Source of the DNA: Mucilaginibacter gracilis
Lineage (GTDB): Bacteria > Bacteroidota > Bacteroidia > Sphingobacteriales > Sphingobacteriaceae
NCBI RefSeq assembly: GCF_003633615.1
Contig: NZ_RBKU01000001.1
Location: 1,922,001-1,986,000, forward strand
Direction of reading: 5' to 3'
Length of the DNA: 64,000 bases
Part shown: positions 26,051 through 35,158 of the stretch, one piece after another
Layout: each line of letters starts with the position of its first letter
Numbering within the stretch: the stretch's first letter is position 1
Made by a program: the position numbers and the translations under genes
Notes under the pieces: model-generated
Told to the model about the DNA's origin: nothing
What the model saw: the letters and a program-made list of their open reading frames with translations, nothing else
The model's database searches: none

Positions 26051-29000
26051 ATGTACAAGGAATATAAGCAGCTAAATTTATCGCAAATAGGTAACGAAGT
26101 ACTGGAGTTTTGGAAACAGAATAACATATTCGAGAAAAGTATAAGCAGCAGGCCGGCAAGCAAGCCCTACACGTTTTACGAGGGTCCGCCGAGTGCTAAT
26201 GGTATGCCGGGCATTCACCACGTAATGGCGCGGAGTATTAAGGATATTTTTTGCCGTTATAAAACGCTTAAAGGTTACCAGGTTAAACGCAAAGGCGGCT
26301 GGGATACGCATGGTTTGCCTATTGAACTGGCGGTTGAAAAATCGTTAGGGATTACTAAGGACGATATTGGCAAAACTATTTCGGTTGAGGATTATAACAA
26401 TGCCTGCCGCAAGGAAGTGATGCGCTATACCGACGTTTGGAACGACCTGACCGAGAAAATGGGCTACTGGGTTGACCTTGAAGACCCCTACATAACCTAC
26501 AAAAACGAATACATTGAAAGCCTTTGGTGGATATTGAGCGAGCTTTATAAAAAGGGCTGGCTGTATAAAGGCTACACGGTGCAGCCTTATTCGCCAAAAT
26601 CGGGCACGGGGTTGAGTTCGCACGAGCTGAACCAGCCGGGTACTTATAAAATGGTGAAGGATACTACCATTGTAGCGCAGTTCCATTTAAAAAACGACCA
26701 GCAACATGCGCTGATGCCTACCTTGTTTAGCGAGCCTGGTGAAGATACGGTGATACTGGCCTGGACTACCACGCCGTGGACCCTACCATCAAACTGTGCG
26801 CTTGCCGTTGGCGAAAACATTGATTACGTTAAAATAAAAACCTTTAACCCTTATACCTATGCACCCGTTAGCGTGGTGCTGGCTAAGGTTTTGGTGAGCA
26901 AATATTTTAAAGCCGAAGGCGAGAATGCTGCTTTTGCTGATTATAAAGAAGGCGATAAAGTAATACCCTGGACGGTTGAAGCCGGTTTTAAAGGCAGCGA
27001 ATTAGTTGGCTTACGTTACCACCAATTGATGCCCTACGTAACCAATGCCGATTTGGAAGCTAATGCTTTCCGCGTTATCCCGGCAGATTTTGTGACTACC
27101 GAGGATGGTACGGGAATAGTGCACACAGCTTCGGTTTTTGGTGCGGACGATTTTAGGGCCTGTAAGGAGAACGGCGTGCCAAGTGTAATGGTACACGACG
27201 AAACGGGCAAAGAAGTTCCGCTGGTAAACAAACAGGGCCGCTTTGTTGACGAAGTGACCGATTTTGCAGGCTTGTACGTTAAAGAAGAATATTACAGCAA
27301 AGAAGAGCGCGAAGTGCCCGGCTTTAAGCCAACGGATGTTTTAATATCCATTATGCTGAAAACCGACAACAAGGCTTTCGACGTTAAAAAATACGAACAC
27401 AGTTACCCCCACTCGTGGCGCACGGATGAGCCTATTTTGTATTATCCGCTGGATAGCTGGTTTATTAAAACCACGGCAGTTAAGGATAAACTGGTTGAGC
27501 TGAATAAAACGATAAACTGGAAACCTGAAAGCACCGGGACGGGCCGCTTTGGTAACTGGCTTGAAAACTTGGTGGACTGGAATTTATCGCGCTCACGCTA
27601 CTGGGGAACGCCGTTGCCGATATGGCGTTCAAAGGCTTATAGTTTTGATCCAAGCTTTAAAAAATCAGAATTGTGTTTTGGTAGCATTAAAGAATTAGTC
27701 AATCCCAAAACTATTGAAACGGATAATTTTGATATCGTTTACGAATCTAAATATTTCTTCCTGGAAAAACTTGTAGAAGATTTGAAAAGTGGATCAACAG
27801 ACTTAATGCTGACACTTGGAGAGTATTATGAAAATTATGTACAAAAAGCTCGAAACTCAAATTTTATTATTGATGATGCATACTCTCTTTTAAATTTAAT
27901 TCCTCCAACACAGCAAAAAAAGCTATTAACAACTTATTCATCCAGCTTATCGGAACATTTTAAAAATATAGAAATAGATCTTCATAGGCCATACGTTGAT
28001 AATATCATCATATTAGAAATAAAACAGCCTAAAGTAAAAACCCCTGACGGTTCTTATCACTTTCCAGTTATCGACGGATTTGTCAACTATTTTCTTCGCG
28101 AGCCCGATTTGATTGATGTTTGGTTTGATAGCGGCGCCATGCCATATGCACAATGGCATTTTCCGTTTGAAAACAAGGAGCAGTTTGCTGATGCTTACCC
28201 GGCAGATTTTATTGCCGAAGGTGTTGACCAAACCCGCGGTTGGTTTTTTACCCTGCACGCCATTGCCGTAATGTTAAGCGAAGCGAGCGACGAGGTTAAG
28301 GCCGTTAATACTTTGGTGGGCAACCCCGGCGTAGCGTTTAAAAACGTGGTGAGCAACGGTTTGGTGCTGGATAAAAACGGCAACAAAATGAGCAAGCGTT
28401 TAGGCAATGCCGCCGACCCTTTTGAGACCATTGAAAAATATGGTGCCGATGCCGCCCGCTGGTACATGATTAGCAATGCCGCACCCTGGGATAACCTTAA
28501 ATTTAACTTAGAAGGGCTTGACGAGGTGCGCCGCAAGTTTTTTGGCACGCTTTATAATACTTACAGCTTTTTTGCGCTGTATGCCAATATTGATAATTTT
28601 AATTACAGCGAAGCCGAGATAGCGTTAAGCGACAGGCCGGAGATTGACCGTTGGATAGTATCGTTATTAAACACGTTAACCAAAGAGGTTGATGAGTTTT
28701 ACGCCGATTTTGAACCCACCAAGGCCACCCGCGCCATACAAAACTTTGTTGATGCGCATTTGAGCAATTGGTACGTGCGTTTAAGTCGCCGCCGTTTTTG
28801 GCGCAGTGATAACTCGGCAGATAAGTTATCGGCATACCAAACGTTATATACTTGTTTAACTACCATAGCCAAGCTGATGGCACCGGTTGCCCCGTTTTTT
28901 GCCGAACGTTTATTTAACGACCTGAACAGTGCTACCCAACAAGAAAATGTAGAATCGGTACACCTGGCAGATTTTCCTGCTTATCATACCGAACTGGTTG

Positions 29001-29740
29001 ATAAGGCGCTTGAAGAGCGGATGCAATTGGCGCAGGATGTATCGTCGTTAGTGCTGTCGTTACGTAAAAAGGTTAATATTAATGTGAGGCGCCCGTTGGG
29101 CCGCATTTTATTGCCTATATTAAACAAAAACTTTGAGCAACAAATTGAGCTGGTTAAAGAACTGATATTATCGGAAACCAACATCAAAGCTATTGAGTAT
29201 ATAAACGATACCGCAGGTTTTGTTAAAAAGAAGATAAAGCCAAACTTTAAAGCTTTAGGTGCTAAAGTGGGTAAGGATATGAAATTGGTTGCCGAAGCGA
29301 TAAATAACTTTAGCAGCGATCAAATAACAGAAATTGAAACTGAAGGTACCATAGCAATACTCAATACGCAGTACTCCATACTTTTAAGCGACGTTGAAAT
29401 TATTGCCGAAGACGTACCGGGCTGGCAAGTTGCAAATTTGGGAAAACTAACCGTAGCTTTAGATGTTACGATAACCGAAGAGTTGAAACAGGAGGGTATA
29501 GCGCGCGAGTTGGTAAACAGGATACAAAACCTGCGTAAGGACAAGAATTTTGAAGTAACTGATAAGATAAATGTGCGCATAAGCAATCACCCTTACATAG
29601 CCGAAGCGGTTGAAAATAATTTATCATATATTTGCGCCGAAATTTTAGCCGATACCTTAGTGCCTGACTCACAGTTAAATAATGGTGATAGTGCATTAAT
29701 TGATGAAATTGAAATATTGATTGCTATAAGTAAAGTATAA
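26051..29740 (+). CDS. ileS: isoleucyl-tRNA synthetase
   Basis: Charges tRNA-Ile. From ATG 26051 the protein is 1229 residues (an in-frame TTG precedes it). The class I signature is GIHH at 54-57 and KMSKR at 779-783; the editing domain lies at about 190-430 and the anticodon-binding C-terminal part at 840-1229. Residues about 530-670 (27640-28060) are clearly more AT-rich than the flanks and hold a segment longer than the usual linker before DLHRPYV. At 29350-29380 the coding DNA carries a repeat word shared with the metH leader. First gene of an operon with the DksA-like gene and lspA. Confidence 0.95.
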   Translation: MYKEYKQLNLSQIGNEVLEFWKQNNIFEKSISSRPASKPYTFYEGPPSANGMPGIHHVMARSIKDIFCRYKTLKGYQVKRKGGWDTHGLPIELAVEKSLGITKDDIGKTISVEDYNNACRKEVMRYTDVWNDLTEKMGYWVDLEDPYITYKNEYIESLWWILSELYKKGWLYKGYTVQPYSPKSGTGLSSHELNQPGTYKMVKDTTIVAQFHLKNDQQHALMPTLFSEPGEDTVILAWTTTPWTLPSNCALAVGENIDYVKIKTFNPYTYAPVSVVLAKVLVSKYFKAEGENAAFADYKEGDKVIPWTVEAGFKGSELVGLRYHQLMPYVTNADLEANAFRVIPADFVTTEDGTGIVHTASVFGADDFRACKENGVPSVMVHDETGKEVPLVNKQGRFVDEVTDFAGLYVKEEYYSKEEREVPGFKPTDVLISIMLKTDNKAFDVKKYEHSYPHSWRTDEPILYYPLDSWFIKTTAVKDKLVELNKTINWKPESTGTGRFGNWLENLVDWNLSRSRYWGTPLPIWRSKAYSFDPSFKKSELCFGSIKELVNPKTIETDNFDIVYESKYFFLEKLVEDLKSGSTDLMLTLGEYYENYVQKARNSNFIIDDAYSLLNLIPPTQQKKLLTTYSSSLSEHFKNIEIDLHRPYVDNIIILEIKQPKVKTPDGSYHFPVIDGFVNYFLREPDLIDVWFDSGAMPYAQWHFPFENKEQFADAYPADFIAEGVDQTRGWFFTLHAIAVMLSEASDEVKAVNTLVGNPGVAFKNVVSNGLVLDKNGNKMSKRLGNAADPFETIEKYGADAARWYMISNAAPWDNLKFNLEGLDEVRRKFFGTLYNTYSFFALYANIDNFNYSEAEIALSDRPEIDRWIVSLLNTLTKEVDEFYADFEPTKATRAIQNFVDAHLSNWYVRLSRRRFWRSDNSADKLSAYQTLYTCLTTIAKLMAPVAPFFAERLFNDLNSATQQENVESVHLADFPAYHTELVDKALEERMQLAQDVSSLVLSLRKKVNINVRRPLGRILLPILNKNFEQQIELVKELILSETNIKAIEYINDTAGFVKKKIKPNFKALGAKVGKDMKLVAEAINNFSSDQITEIETEGTIAILNTQYSILLSDVEIIAEDVPGWQVANLGKLTVALDVTITEELKQEGIARELVNRIQNLRKDKNFEVTDKINVRISNHPYIAEAVENNLSYICAEILADTLVPDSQLNNGDSALIDEIEILIAISKV

Positions 29741-30123
29741 TGAAGACAGAAAACCCAAAAACCAGATATTCAGATTCGGAGTTACAGGAGTTTAAACAAT
29801 TGCTGTTAGATAAGTTAAAAGGCGCCAAAGAGGAGCTTAACAATTTAGCATCATCATTAAGCAGCCCTAACTCCAACGGTACCGATGATACCGCAGGTAC
29901 TTACAAAACGCTGGAAGATGGTTCGGCCACGCTGGAGAAGGAACAGATAAACCAGTTGGCTGCGCGCCAGAAAAAGTTTATTGAGCAACTGGAAGCGGCT
30001 TTGGTGCGCATTGAAAACAAAACCTACGGTATTTGCCGCGAAACCGGTAAACTGATACCTAAAGAGCGCCTGCGTGTAGTACCACACACCACGTTAAGCA
30101 TGGAAGCTAAACTTAAACAGTAA
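29740..30123 (+). CDS. DksA/TraR-like protein lacking most zinc-finger cysteines
   Basis: 127 residues. The coiled-coil region (about 12-90, LQEFKQLLLDKLKGAKEELN) and C-terminal 'YGICRETGKLIPKERLRVVPHTTLS' follow the DksA/TraR pattern. Only Cys99 of the usual four zinc ligands is left; the partners are Thr102 and Ser120. It may still bind RNA polymerase through its secondary channel, as some non-zinc DksA-type proteins do. Its ATG overlaps the ileS stop by one base (TAATG), so expression is coupled. Conserved between ileS and lspA in this group. Confidence 0.75.
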   Translation: MKTENPKTRYSDSELQEFKQLLLDKLKGAKEELNNLASSLSSPNSNGTDDTAGTYKTLEDGSATLEKEQINQLAARQKKFIEQLEAALVRIENKTYGICRETGKLIPKERLRVVPHTTLSMEAKLKQ

Positions 30124-30125
30124 GA

Positions 30126-30731
30126 ATGAAGGTAGCTTATATTAAACCTTTTGTTACTGCCGCCTTTATTATTTTGCTGGACCAGATTATTAAAATTTGG
30201 GTTAGACACCACATGTATAACGGCGAAGAAATTAGGTTTTTAGGAGACCGCGGTATGCTGCGTTATACCGAAAACAACGGTATGGCCTGGGGCCTTGAAC
30301 TGGGTGGCGATTGGGGAAAACTGGCCCTTACCCTGTTTAGGATAGTTGCCGTTTGTGGTATTGGCTATGGCATTGTGTTTTTAATTAAAAACAAATACCA
30401 CCGGGGTTTAATTATGAACCTGGCACTCATATTTGCGGGTGCAATGGGCAATATTATTGATTCTACCTTTTATGGTGTGATATATGGCTACGCGCCCTTG
30501 CTGCATGGCCGCGTGGTTGATATGTTTTACTTCCCGCTGATAACGGGGCATTTTCCAATCGGGATGCCATTTTGGGGAGGCGAAGAATTTGTGTTTTTCC
30601 GCCCGATATTTAACCTTGCCGATGCGGCTATATCTGTTGGCGTTATCCTGATTTTATTTCGGCAAAAGCATTATTTTAAACACGAACCCACCGAAGACGA
30701 GAGCAGGAATAGTGAGATGGTGGAGGAATGA
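30126..30731 (+). CDS. lspA: lipoprotein signal peptidase
   Basis: Inner-membrane aspartic protease that removes the signal peptide from prolipoproteins, acting on the several lipoproteins in this window. 201 residues, with hydrophobic segments, the 'DQIIKIWV' motif at the N-terminus, 'NNGMAWG', 'AMGNIIDSTFYGVIYG' carrying the first catalytic Asp and 'FNLADAAISVGV' with the second. It starts two bases after the DksA-like gene, as third gene of the ileS operon. Confidence 0.95.
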   Translation: MKVAYIKPFVTAAFIILLDQIIKIWVRHHMYNGEEIRFLGDRGMLRYTENNGMAWGLELGGDWGKLALTLFRIVAVCGIGYGIVFLIKNKYHRGLIMNLALIFAGAMGNIIDSTFYGVIYGYAPLLHGRVVDMFYFPLITGHFPIGMPFWGGEEFVFFRPIFNLADAAISVGVILILFRQKHYFKHEPTEDESRNSEMVEE

Positions 30732-30800
30732 TTGTTCGATGTGCGAATGTGCAGATGAGTAAATGTGCAAATGATTTGATTTGTATATGAGATATAAAGT

Positions 30801-30834
30801 AAAAAGTCCGTGATGAAGATCATGGACTTTTTTT
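30801..30834 (+). terminator. terminator of the ileS-lspA operon
   Basis: AAAAAGTCC, TGAT, a short loop, ATCA and GGACTTTTTTT form a stem with a U-rich tail, 70 bases after lspA. The opposite strand could also stop there. Confidence 0.8.
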
Positions 30835-30859
30835 AGTTTATGGGGGATATGCCGGTTTA

Positions 30860-30892
30860 AGATTTGACAACTTTTTGAAAGTTGTCAAATCT
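30860..30892. repeat. AGATTTGACAACTTT palindrome, copy 1
   Basis: Arms AGATTTGACAACTTT and AAAGTTGTCAAATCT overlap into a near-perfect hairpin. Other copies: 31025-31057 and 32869-32901. Confidence 0.85.
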
Positions 30893-31024
30893 AATTGTCT
30901 AACTGACGAATTATTTGCACATTGTTTGAACCGGAATTTATAGAATTTAGGGATTACCAGAATGTGAAATGGGAAGATCAAATCATTCAAAAATCATTTG
31001 CACATTCGCACATCGAAAGGTTTA

Positions 31025-31057
31025 AGATTTGACAACTTTCAAAAAGTTGTCAAATCT
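31025..31057. repeat. AGATTTGACAACTTT palindrome, copy 2
   Basis: Same 14-15-base arms as copy 1 with a CAAA centre. Confidence 0.85.
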
Positions 31058-31142
31058 AATTGCCCCAGAATGTAAAGGTAAAGATCAAATCATTTAAAAA
31101 TTATTGCATATTTACTCATCTGCACATCTGCACATCGAAAAC

Positions 31143-32792
31143 TTATTTCCCCATCGTTTTATCGCGTATCACTTTAAATTCTGATTTGGGTTTCCAGCCG
31201 GGGAAGGAGCTTTGGTTGCCTAACTTGGTGCCTATGTTGAACAGGATGTTGGCTACCTGGGCCATGCCGGTGCAGTCCATATCTGCACTGTAGTTATCGC
31301 TTACCTGGTGGTAGCGGTTGGTGTTGTAATCGTCTTTTTGGGCTTTGCCCCATCCTTCGGGATGCTGGGTGCTTTCCTGGCCGTTGTTCATGTCGAGGGC
31401 GGGTACGCCAACTTTGGCGAAGTTAAAGTGGTCGCTGCGGTAGTAGCTGCCAGCGCCGGGGCGGGCGTCGCCTTTTATGGTGAGGCCATATTGTTGGGCC
31501 TGTTCGGCAACGTAATCTTCAATGTCGTTTTGGCCTTTGCCGGTTACGTCAATGTCTTTGGTTTCGCCGTAAAAGCCAAGGGCATCCATGTTTAAGTTGG
31601 CCACTGTTTTATTGAGCGCAAATATGGGGTGAGTTGCGTAATACTCCGAGCCAAGCAAGCCTTGTTCTTCGCCGGTAACGGCTAAAAATACAATGGAACG
31701 TTTAGGCTTATCAGTGTTATGACTAAACGCTTTAGCCATGTTGATGAGGGCGGCTACGCCGCTTGCATTATCAACGGCACCGTTATATATCGAATCGCCT
31801 TTTACGGCGGGGCCTATGCCAAAGTGGTCCCAGTGGGCGGTATAAATAATGGCTTCGGTTGGTTGGCTGCTGCCTTTAAGCGTTGCTATTACGTTGCGCG
31901 ACATGGCGTATTTTAGCTTATTGCTGATGCCAACTGTAAGGTTGAGGTTTAAAGGGATGGCCCTAAAATCTTTTCTGCGGGCCAGGGCGCGGAAATCGCC
32001 GGTGATGCCTGCGGCGGCGAATAGTTTGGTGGCGGCATCTTCGGTTATCCAGCCTTCCATTTTACAGCGCGACATGTGTTTATCGGCTTGTTGCAGATAC
32101 AACCTTGCGCCCGTATTGCTGTTTTTTATTACCGACCAGGCGTAGCTTGCAGGTTCGGTTTGGTGAACGATGATAATGCCTGAGGCACCTTGCCTTGCGG
32201 CTTCTTCAAATTTATAGGTCCAGCGGCCATAGTAAGTCATGGTATCGCCTTTAAAAAAGGTGGGGTCGCCGCTTTTAAAGCCGGGGTCGTTTACCAACAC
32301 TACTACGGTTTTACCTTTAACATCCAGTCCGGCATAATCATTCCAATGGTATTCGGGAGCCACCACGCCATAGCCTGCAAATACCATGGGCGAATTTTTG
32401 AGTTGTACGGTGTCTTGCTCGCGGCGGCTAAAAACTACAAAATCGTCAACCGCTTTTAGCGATAGTTTAGCCTTGCCATCAATTTGCATGGTTGGCCATG
32501 GCGTACAGGCAATTTGCACCATGGGCACATCCTGAAAGTAACTGCCGTTATTGCCAGGCTCGAGGCCTGCCTTTTTAAACTGAGAAGCTATGTAGTTAAT
32601 GGTTTTGGTTTCGCCGGGTGTAAAGGGTTTGCGGCCCGTTAACGAATCGTTAGCCAATACGGCTATCTGGCTTTTAATGCTATCGGCAATTATGGGGCCG
32701 CTTACTGTTGTGCTTGTGCTGCTTTTTGTTTTGCAGCCTGCTAAGGTTATCAACGTTGCTAAAAGCAGCAAATGGTTGTTTGTTTTTTTCAT
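31143..32792 (-). CDS. M28 family metallopeptidase lipoprotein
   Basis: 549-residue exported aminopeptidase-like enzyme with lipobox LAGC (Cys20). A PA-type insert lies at about 110-270. The co-catalytic zinc site shows THE pattern of the family: TAHWDHFG (His, Asp), GAVDNASGVA, VTGEEQGLLGS with the catalytic Glu pair, MDALGF and YRSDHFNFAK with the last His. It should remove N-terminal residues from peptides in the periplasm or at the surface. Its start sits 150 bases from a divergent gene. Confidence 0.93.
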   Translation of the reverse strand: MKKTNNHLLLLATLITLAGCKTKSSTSTTVSGPIIADSIKSQIAVLANDSLTGRKPFTPGETKTINYIASQFKKAGLEPGNNGSYFQDVPMVQIACTPWPTMQIDGKAKLSLKAVDDFVVFSRREQDTVQLKNSPMVFAGYGVVAPEYHWNDYAGLDVKGKTVVVLVNDPGFKSGDPTFFKGDTMTYYGRWTYKFEEAARQGASGIIIVHQTEPASYAWSVIKNSNTGARLYLQQADKHMSRCKMEGWITEDAATKLFAAAGITGDFRALARRKDFRAIPLNLNLTVGISNKLKYAMSRNVIATLKGSSQPTEAIIYTAHWDHFGIGPAVKGDSIYNGAVDNASGVAALINMAKAFSHNTDKPKRSIVFLAVTGEEQGLLGSEYYATHPIFALNKTVANLNMDALGFYGETKDIDVTGKGQNDIEDYVAEQAQQYGLTIKGDARPGAGSYYRSDHFNFAKVGVPALDMNNGQESTQHPEGWGKAQKDDYNTNRYHQVSDNYSADMDCTGMAQVANILFNIGTKLGNQSSFPGWKPKSEFKVIRDKTMGK

Positions 32793-32868
32793 GGACGGAA
32801 AAATCAGTTATTCATCCAAATATAACTATAGTAGGCCATAATTGGTTATGGTATTTTGGGGGCGGTTA

Positions 32869-32901
32869 AGATTTGCCAACTTTGCCAAAGTTGGCAAATC
32901 T
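32869..32901. repeat. AGATTTGCCAACTTT palindrome, copy 3
   Basis: Perfect 15-base arms AGATTTGCCAACTTT and AAAGTTGGCAAATCT with a GCC centre. Relative to copies 1-2 a compensating change (A:T to C:G) keeps the pairing, so the structure is what is conserved. It lies between divergent genes. Confidence 0.85.
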
Positions 32902-32944
32902 CTCTGAATTAAACACTACCTTTAATGTGATATAAAGCTCAATT

Positions 32945-34000
32945 ATGGCTGGAGAGGTAACCCGCGAAGACGTTCCATCAAGGAAAAAATATTATTACCC
33001 CATTGCTGATACTTTGCGGGATTACCTGGTAAAGTACGACAGGGAGATAAAACTGCCGGTACAATATTCGGATTTGCTGCGCTTTAACCTGCATACGCCG
33101 CTGCTGAATAAAGACGGTACCGATACGCTTTGGCAAACCGTGTATTACGACCAAAGCGAAATGCGGGAGCTTTTCCCTAGCCTTACCCAAATTTATGCGC
33201 TGCTGCATACCGATGGCGATATTGCGGTGATGGAACACCTCTCGGTAGCGCGGATTGATTATTGTACGTTTGGTAATTCGAAACCATTCAGGGTGCGCAT
33301 TATTAATAAACTTAACGATAATTACGACCATTTTTATGTTAAAACTGCCGATGCATCGCGCGTGTATGGTTTGGAGCTGGAGCATATATTATCGCCAAAC
33401 CGCATCATTTACCTATCAAACGGCAATACGCTTATTGAGGAGCATATACCCGGTTTGCCGGGAGATGTGTTTATTAGCGGGCGCCTTAATACTACCAAAT
33501 TTAACCAGATACGCATTTGCAAGGAGTTTGTGAAGTTTAACGAACGGTGCTTTGCGAGGTTGCTGGGCGATATGCGATCGTACAATTTTGTGGTTGATAT
33601 TACGCCCGATATTGAGGGTAACCAGTATAGGATACGGGCCATTGATTTCGACCAGCAATCGTACGAAGGGAGGCGCAGGTTTTACCTTCCCCATTTTTTT
33701 AAGGAGAACAACGTAATGGTTAACCTGGGCATGAAATACCTTACCGATACTACCGTGCGCCAATACCAGGAGGAGGAACGCAGCTTAATATCGCACAGGG
33801 TGCGCACCGCAAGCAAACGCCTTAACAGCCTGCTTACCGTTATGCAACTGGAAGATATATCGCCAAAGGAAAAGGTGCAAAGCCTTGCCGCCGACCTTGC
33901 CGAATACCACAACAGCCCTGTATTTAAAACCTGCCATAACATGGGGCAAATATTAACCGAACACCTTTCGCTGATATTAACGCGTACCAAATTGGTTTAA
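32945..34000 (+). CDS. conserved hypothetical protein with kinase-like C-terminal motif
   Basis: 351 residues, no signal peptide. 'ERCFARLLGDMRSYNFVVDITPD' followed 25 residues later by 'RAIDFDQQSYEG' resembles the catalytic 'GD..x..N' and 'DFD/DFG' motifs of aminoglycoside-phosphotransferase and HipA-like kinases (about residues 210-250). 'EEHIPGLPGD' at about 160-170 could be a hinge. There is no visible Gly-rich ATP loop. I do not recognise the family. It lies just before Ku (65 bases), so a shared transcript is possible. A DNA-repair link is speculation. Confidence 0.65.
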   Translation: MAGEVTREDVPSRKKYYYPIADTLRDYLVKYDREIKLPVQYSDLLRFNLHTPLLNKDGTDTLWQTVYYDQSEMRELFPSLTQIYALLHTDGDIAVMEHLSVARIDYCTFGNSKPFRVRIINKLNDNYDHFYVKTADASRVYGLELEHILSPNRIIYLSNGNTLIEEHIPGLPGDVFISGRLNTTKFNQIRICKEFVKFNERCFARLLGDMRSYNFVVDITPDIEGNQYRIRAIDFDQQSYEGRRRFYLPHFFKENNVMVNLGMKYLTDTTVRQYQEEERSLISHRVRTASKRLNSLLTVMQLEDISPKEKVQSLAADLAEYHNSPVFKTCHNMGQILTEHLSLILTRTKLV

Positions 34001-34064
34001 TTGTTGCCTTGGTGTGCAAACTGTTTGGTGCTTATGGAGTTATATTGACTTAATAAAAACTTTT

Positions 34065-34832
34065 ATGAGGTCGATATGGAAAGGCTCGGTTGGGTTTGGG
34101 CTGGTTAACATACCCATTAAATTGTATTCGGCGGTGCAAAGCAGTTCGCTGGATTTTGATATGCTGGACTCGCGCGACCACTCGCGCATACGCTACCAAC
34201 GCGTAAACGAGCATACACAAAAAGAGGTGCCTTACGATAAAATTGTAAAGGGCTTTAAAATTGACGACGATTATGTGATTATGGAGGACCAGGATTTTGA
34301 AGATGCCGCGCCCGAAAAAAGTCGTGAAATAGAGATTGAAAGCTTTGTTGATATTGCCGATGTAAACCCGATGTACTACGAAACATCGTACTATGCGGAG
34401 CCCGACAGTAAAAATAACAAGGCTTACGCCTTGCTGATACAGGCACTAAAAAAAGCTAAAAAAGCTGGCTTGGCACGGTTTGTACTGCGCAACAGCGAGA
34501 GCCTCTGTATTGTACACCCGGTTGGTAATGTGCTGGTTGTAACGCGGATACGCTTTGGGCAGGAAATACGATCGGCAGAGGAACTGGATGTGCCCGGTAC
34601 CGAAGTAAGCAAAAAGGAACTGGATATGGGCCTCGCCCTGATTGAGCAGTATGCCGAGCGTTTTGATGTATCGAAATTTAAGAACGAATACTCGGACGAC
34701 TTGCTGAAAATTATCCACGAGAAAGCCAAAGGCAAGCGGCCAACTATTAAAAAACTCAAAGTTAAACAAGCATCGAGCGACGATTTGTATGACCAGTTGA
34801 TGAATAGTTTAAAAACTAAAAAGGGAGCGTGA
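34065..34832 (+). CDS. ku: non-homologous end-joining protein Ku
   Basis: Forms a homodimeric ring that threads DNA ends and recruits LigD. From ATG 34065 the protein is 255 residues, the usual bacterial length: 'RSIWKGSVGFGLVNIPIKLYSAV' is the hallmark start, then the beta-barrel with 'RIRYQRVNEHTQKEVPYDKIVKGF', the 'PMYYETSYYAEPD' region and the Lys-rich C-terminal tail 'KKLKVKQASSDD'. An upstream in-frame extension of 17 codons has no family similarity. No ligD lies in this window, so partners must be encoded elsewhere. Confidence 0.95.
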   Translation: MRSIWKGSVGFGLVNIPIKLYSAVQSSSLDFDMLDSRDHSRIRYQRVNEHTQKEVPYDKIVKGFKIDDDYVIMEDQDFEDAAPEKSREIEIESFVDIADVNPMYYETSYYAEPDSKNNKAYALLIQALKKAKKAGLARFVLRNSESLCIVHPVGNVLVVTRIRFGQEIRSAEELDVPGTEVSKKELDMGLALIEQYAERFDVSKFKNEYSDDLLKIIHEKAKGKRPTIKKLKVKQASSDDLYDQLMNSLKTKKGA

Positions 34833-34853
34833 GTCGACTCCTTAGAGGTCACA

Positions 34854-35009
34854 GGTCGGTAGCAAAACGAATTAGATAGAAATTTGTGCCGTAGGTACAA
34901 CACCTTTATAGGTAGCATACCTACGGCATGCCAATATGCAATTATTAAATTAGCTACCGACCTTTTGCACCGATGGTGCATTTTTTAATTGCTTAACTAA
35001 ACTACATTG
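34854..35009. repeat. dispersed nested palindrome, copy 2 (complete)
   Basis: Outer arms GGTCGGTAGC (34854-34863) and GCTACCGACC (34953-34962), inner arms GCCGTAGGTA (34888-34897) and TACCTACGGC (34918-34927), then GCACC-GATGGTGC. The 120 bases from 34889 match 17304-17423. It occupies half of the 326-base gap 34833-35158; the rest is AT-rich promoter sequence for the next gene. Confidence 0.85.
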
Positions 35010-35158
35010 ATTTATAATTATTGGTGGGTAAATTAAAACAGGATCTAATTATTAAGGCTTTTTATTTCTTAATAAGATAAAAAATAATCTTAATGGTAAA
35101 ACACGCGGGGCTTGTTGCTGTTATAGTAATGAAAACATTCTAAAAAAAAAATCTAATT

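Larger units (their letters stand above)
30732..31141. repeat. word array with inverted arms after lspA
   Basis: The left arm (30733-30775) of GATGTGCGAATGTGCAGATG-like words is the near reverse complement of the right arm (31098-31141, CTCATCTGCACATCTGCACA) and of a shorter copy at 30993-31018. Two AGATTTGACAACTTT palindromes lie between. It fills the whole 411-base gap between lspA and the M28 peptidase; no gene is seen. Confidence 0.8.
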
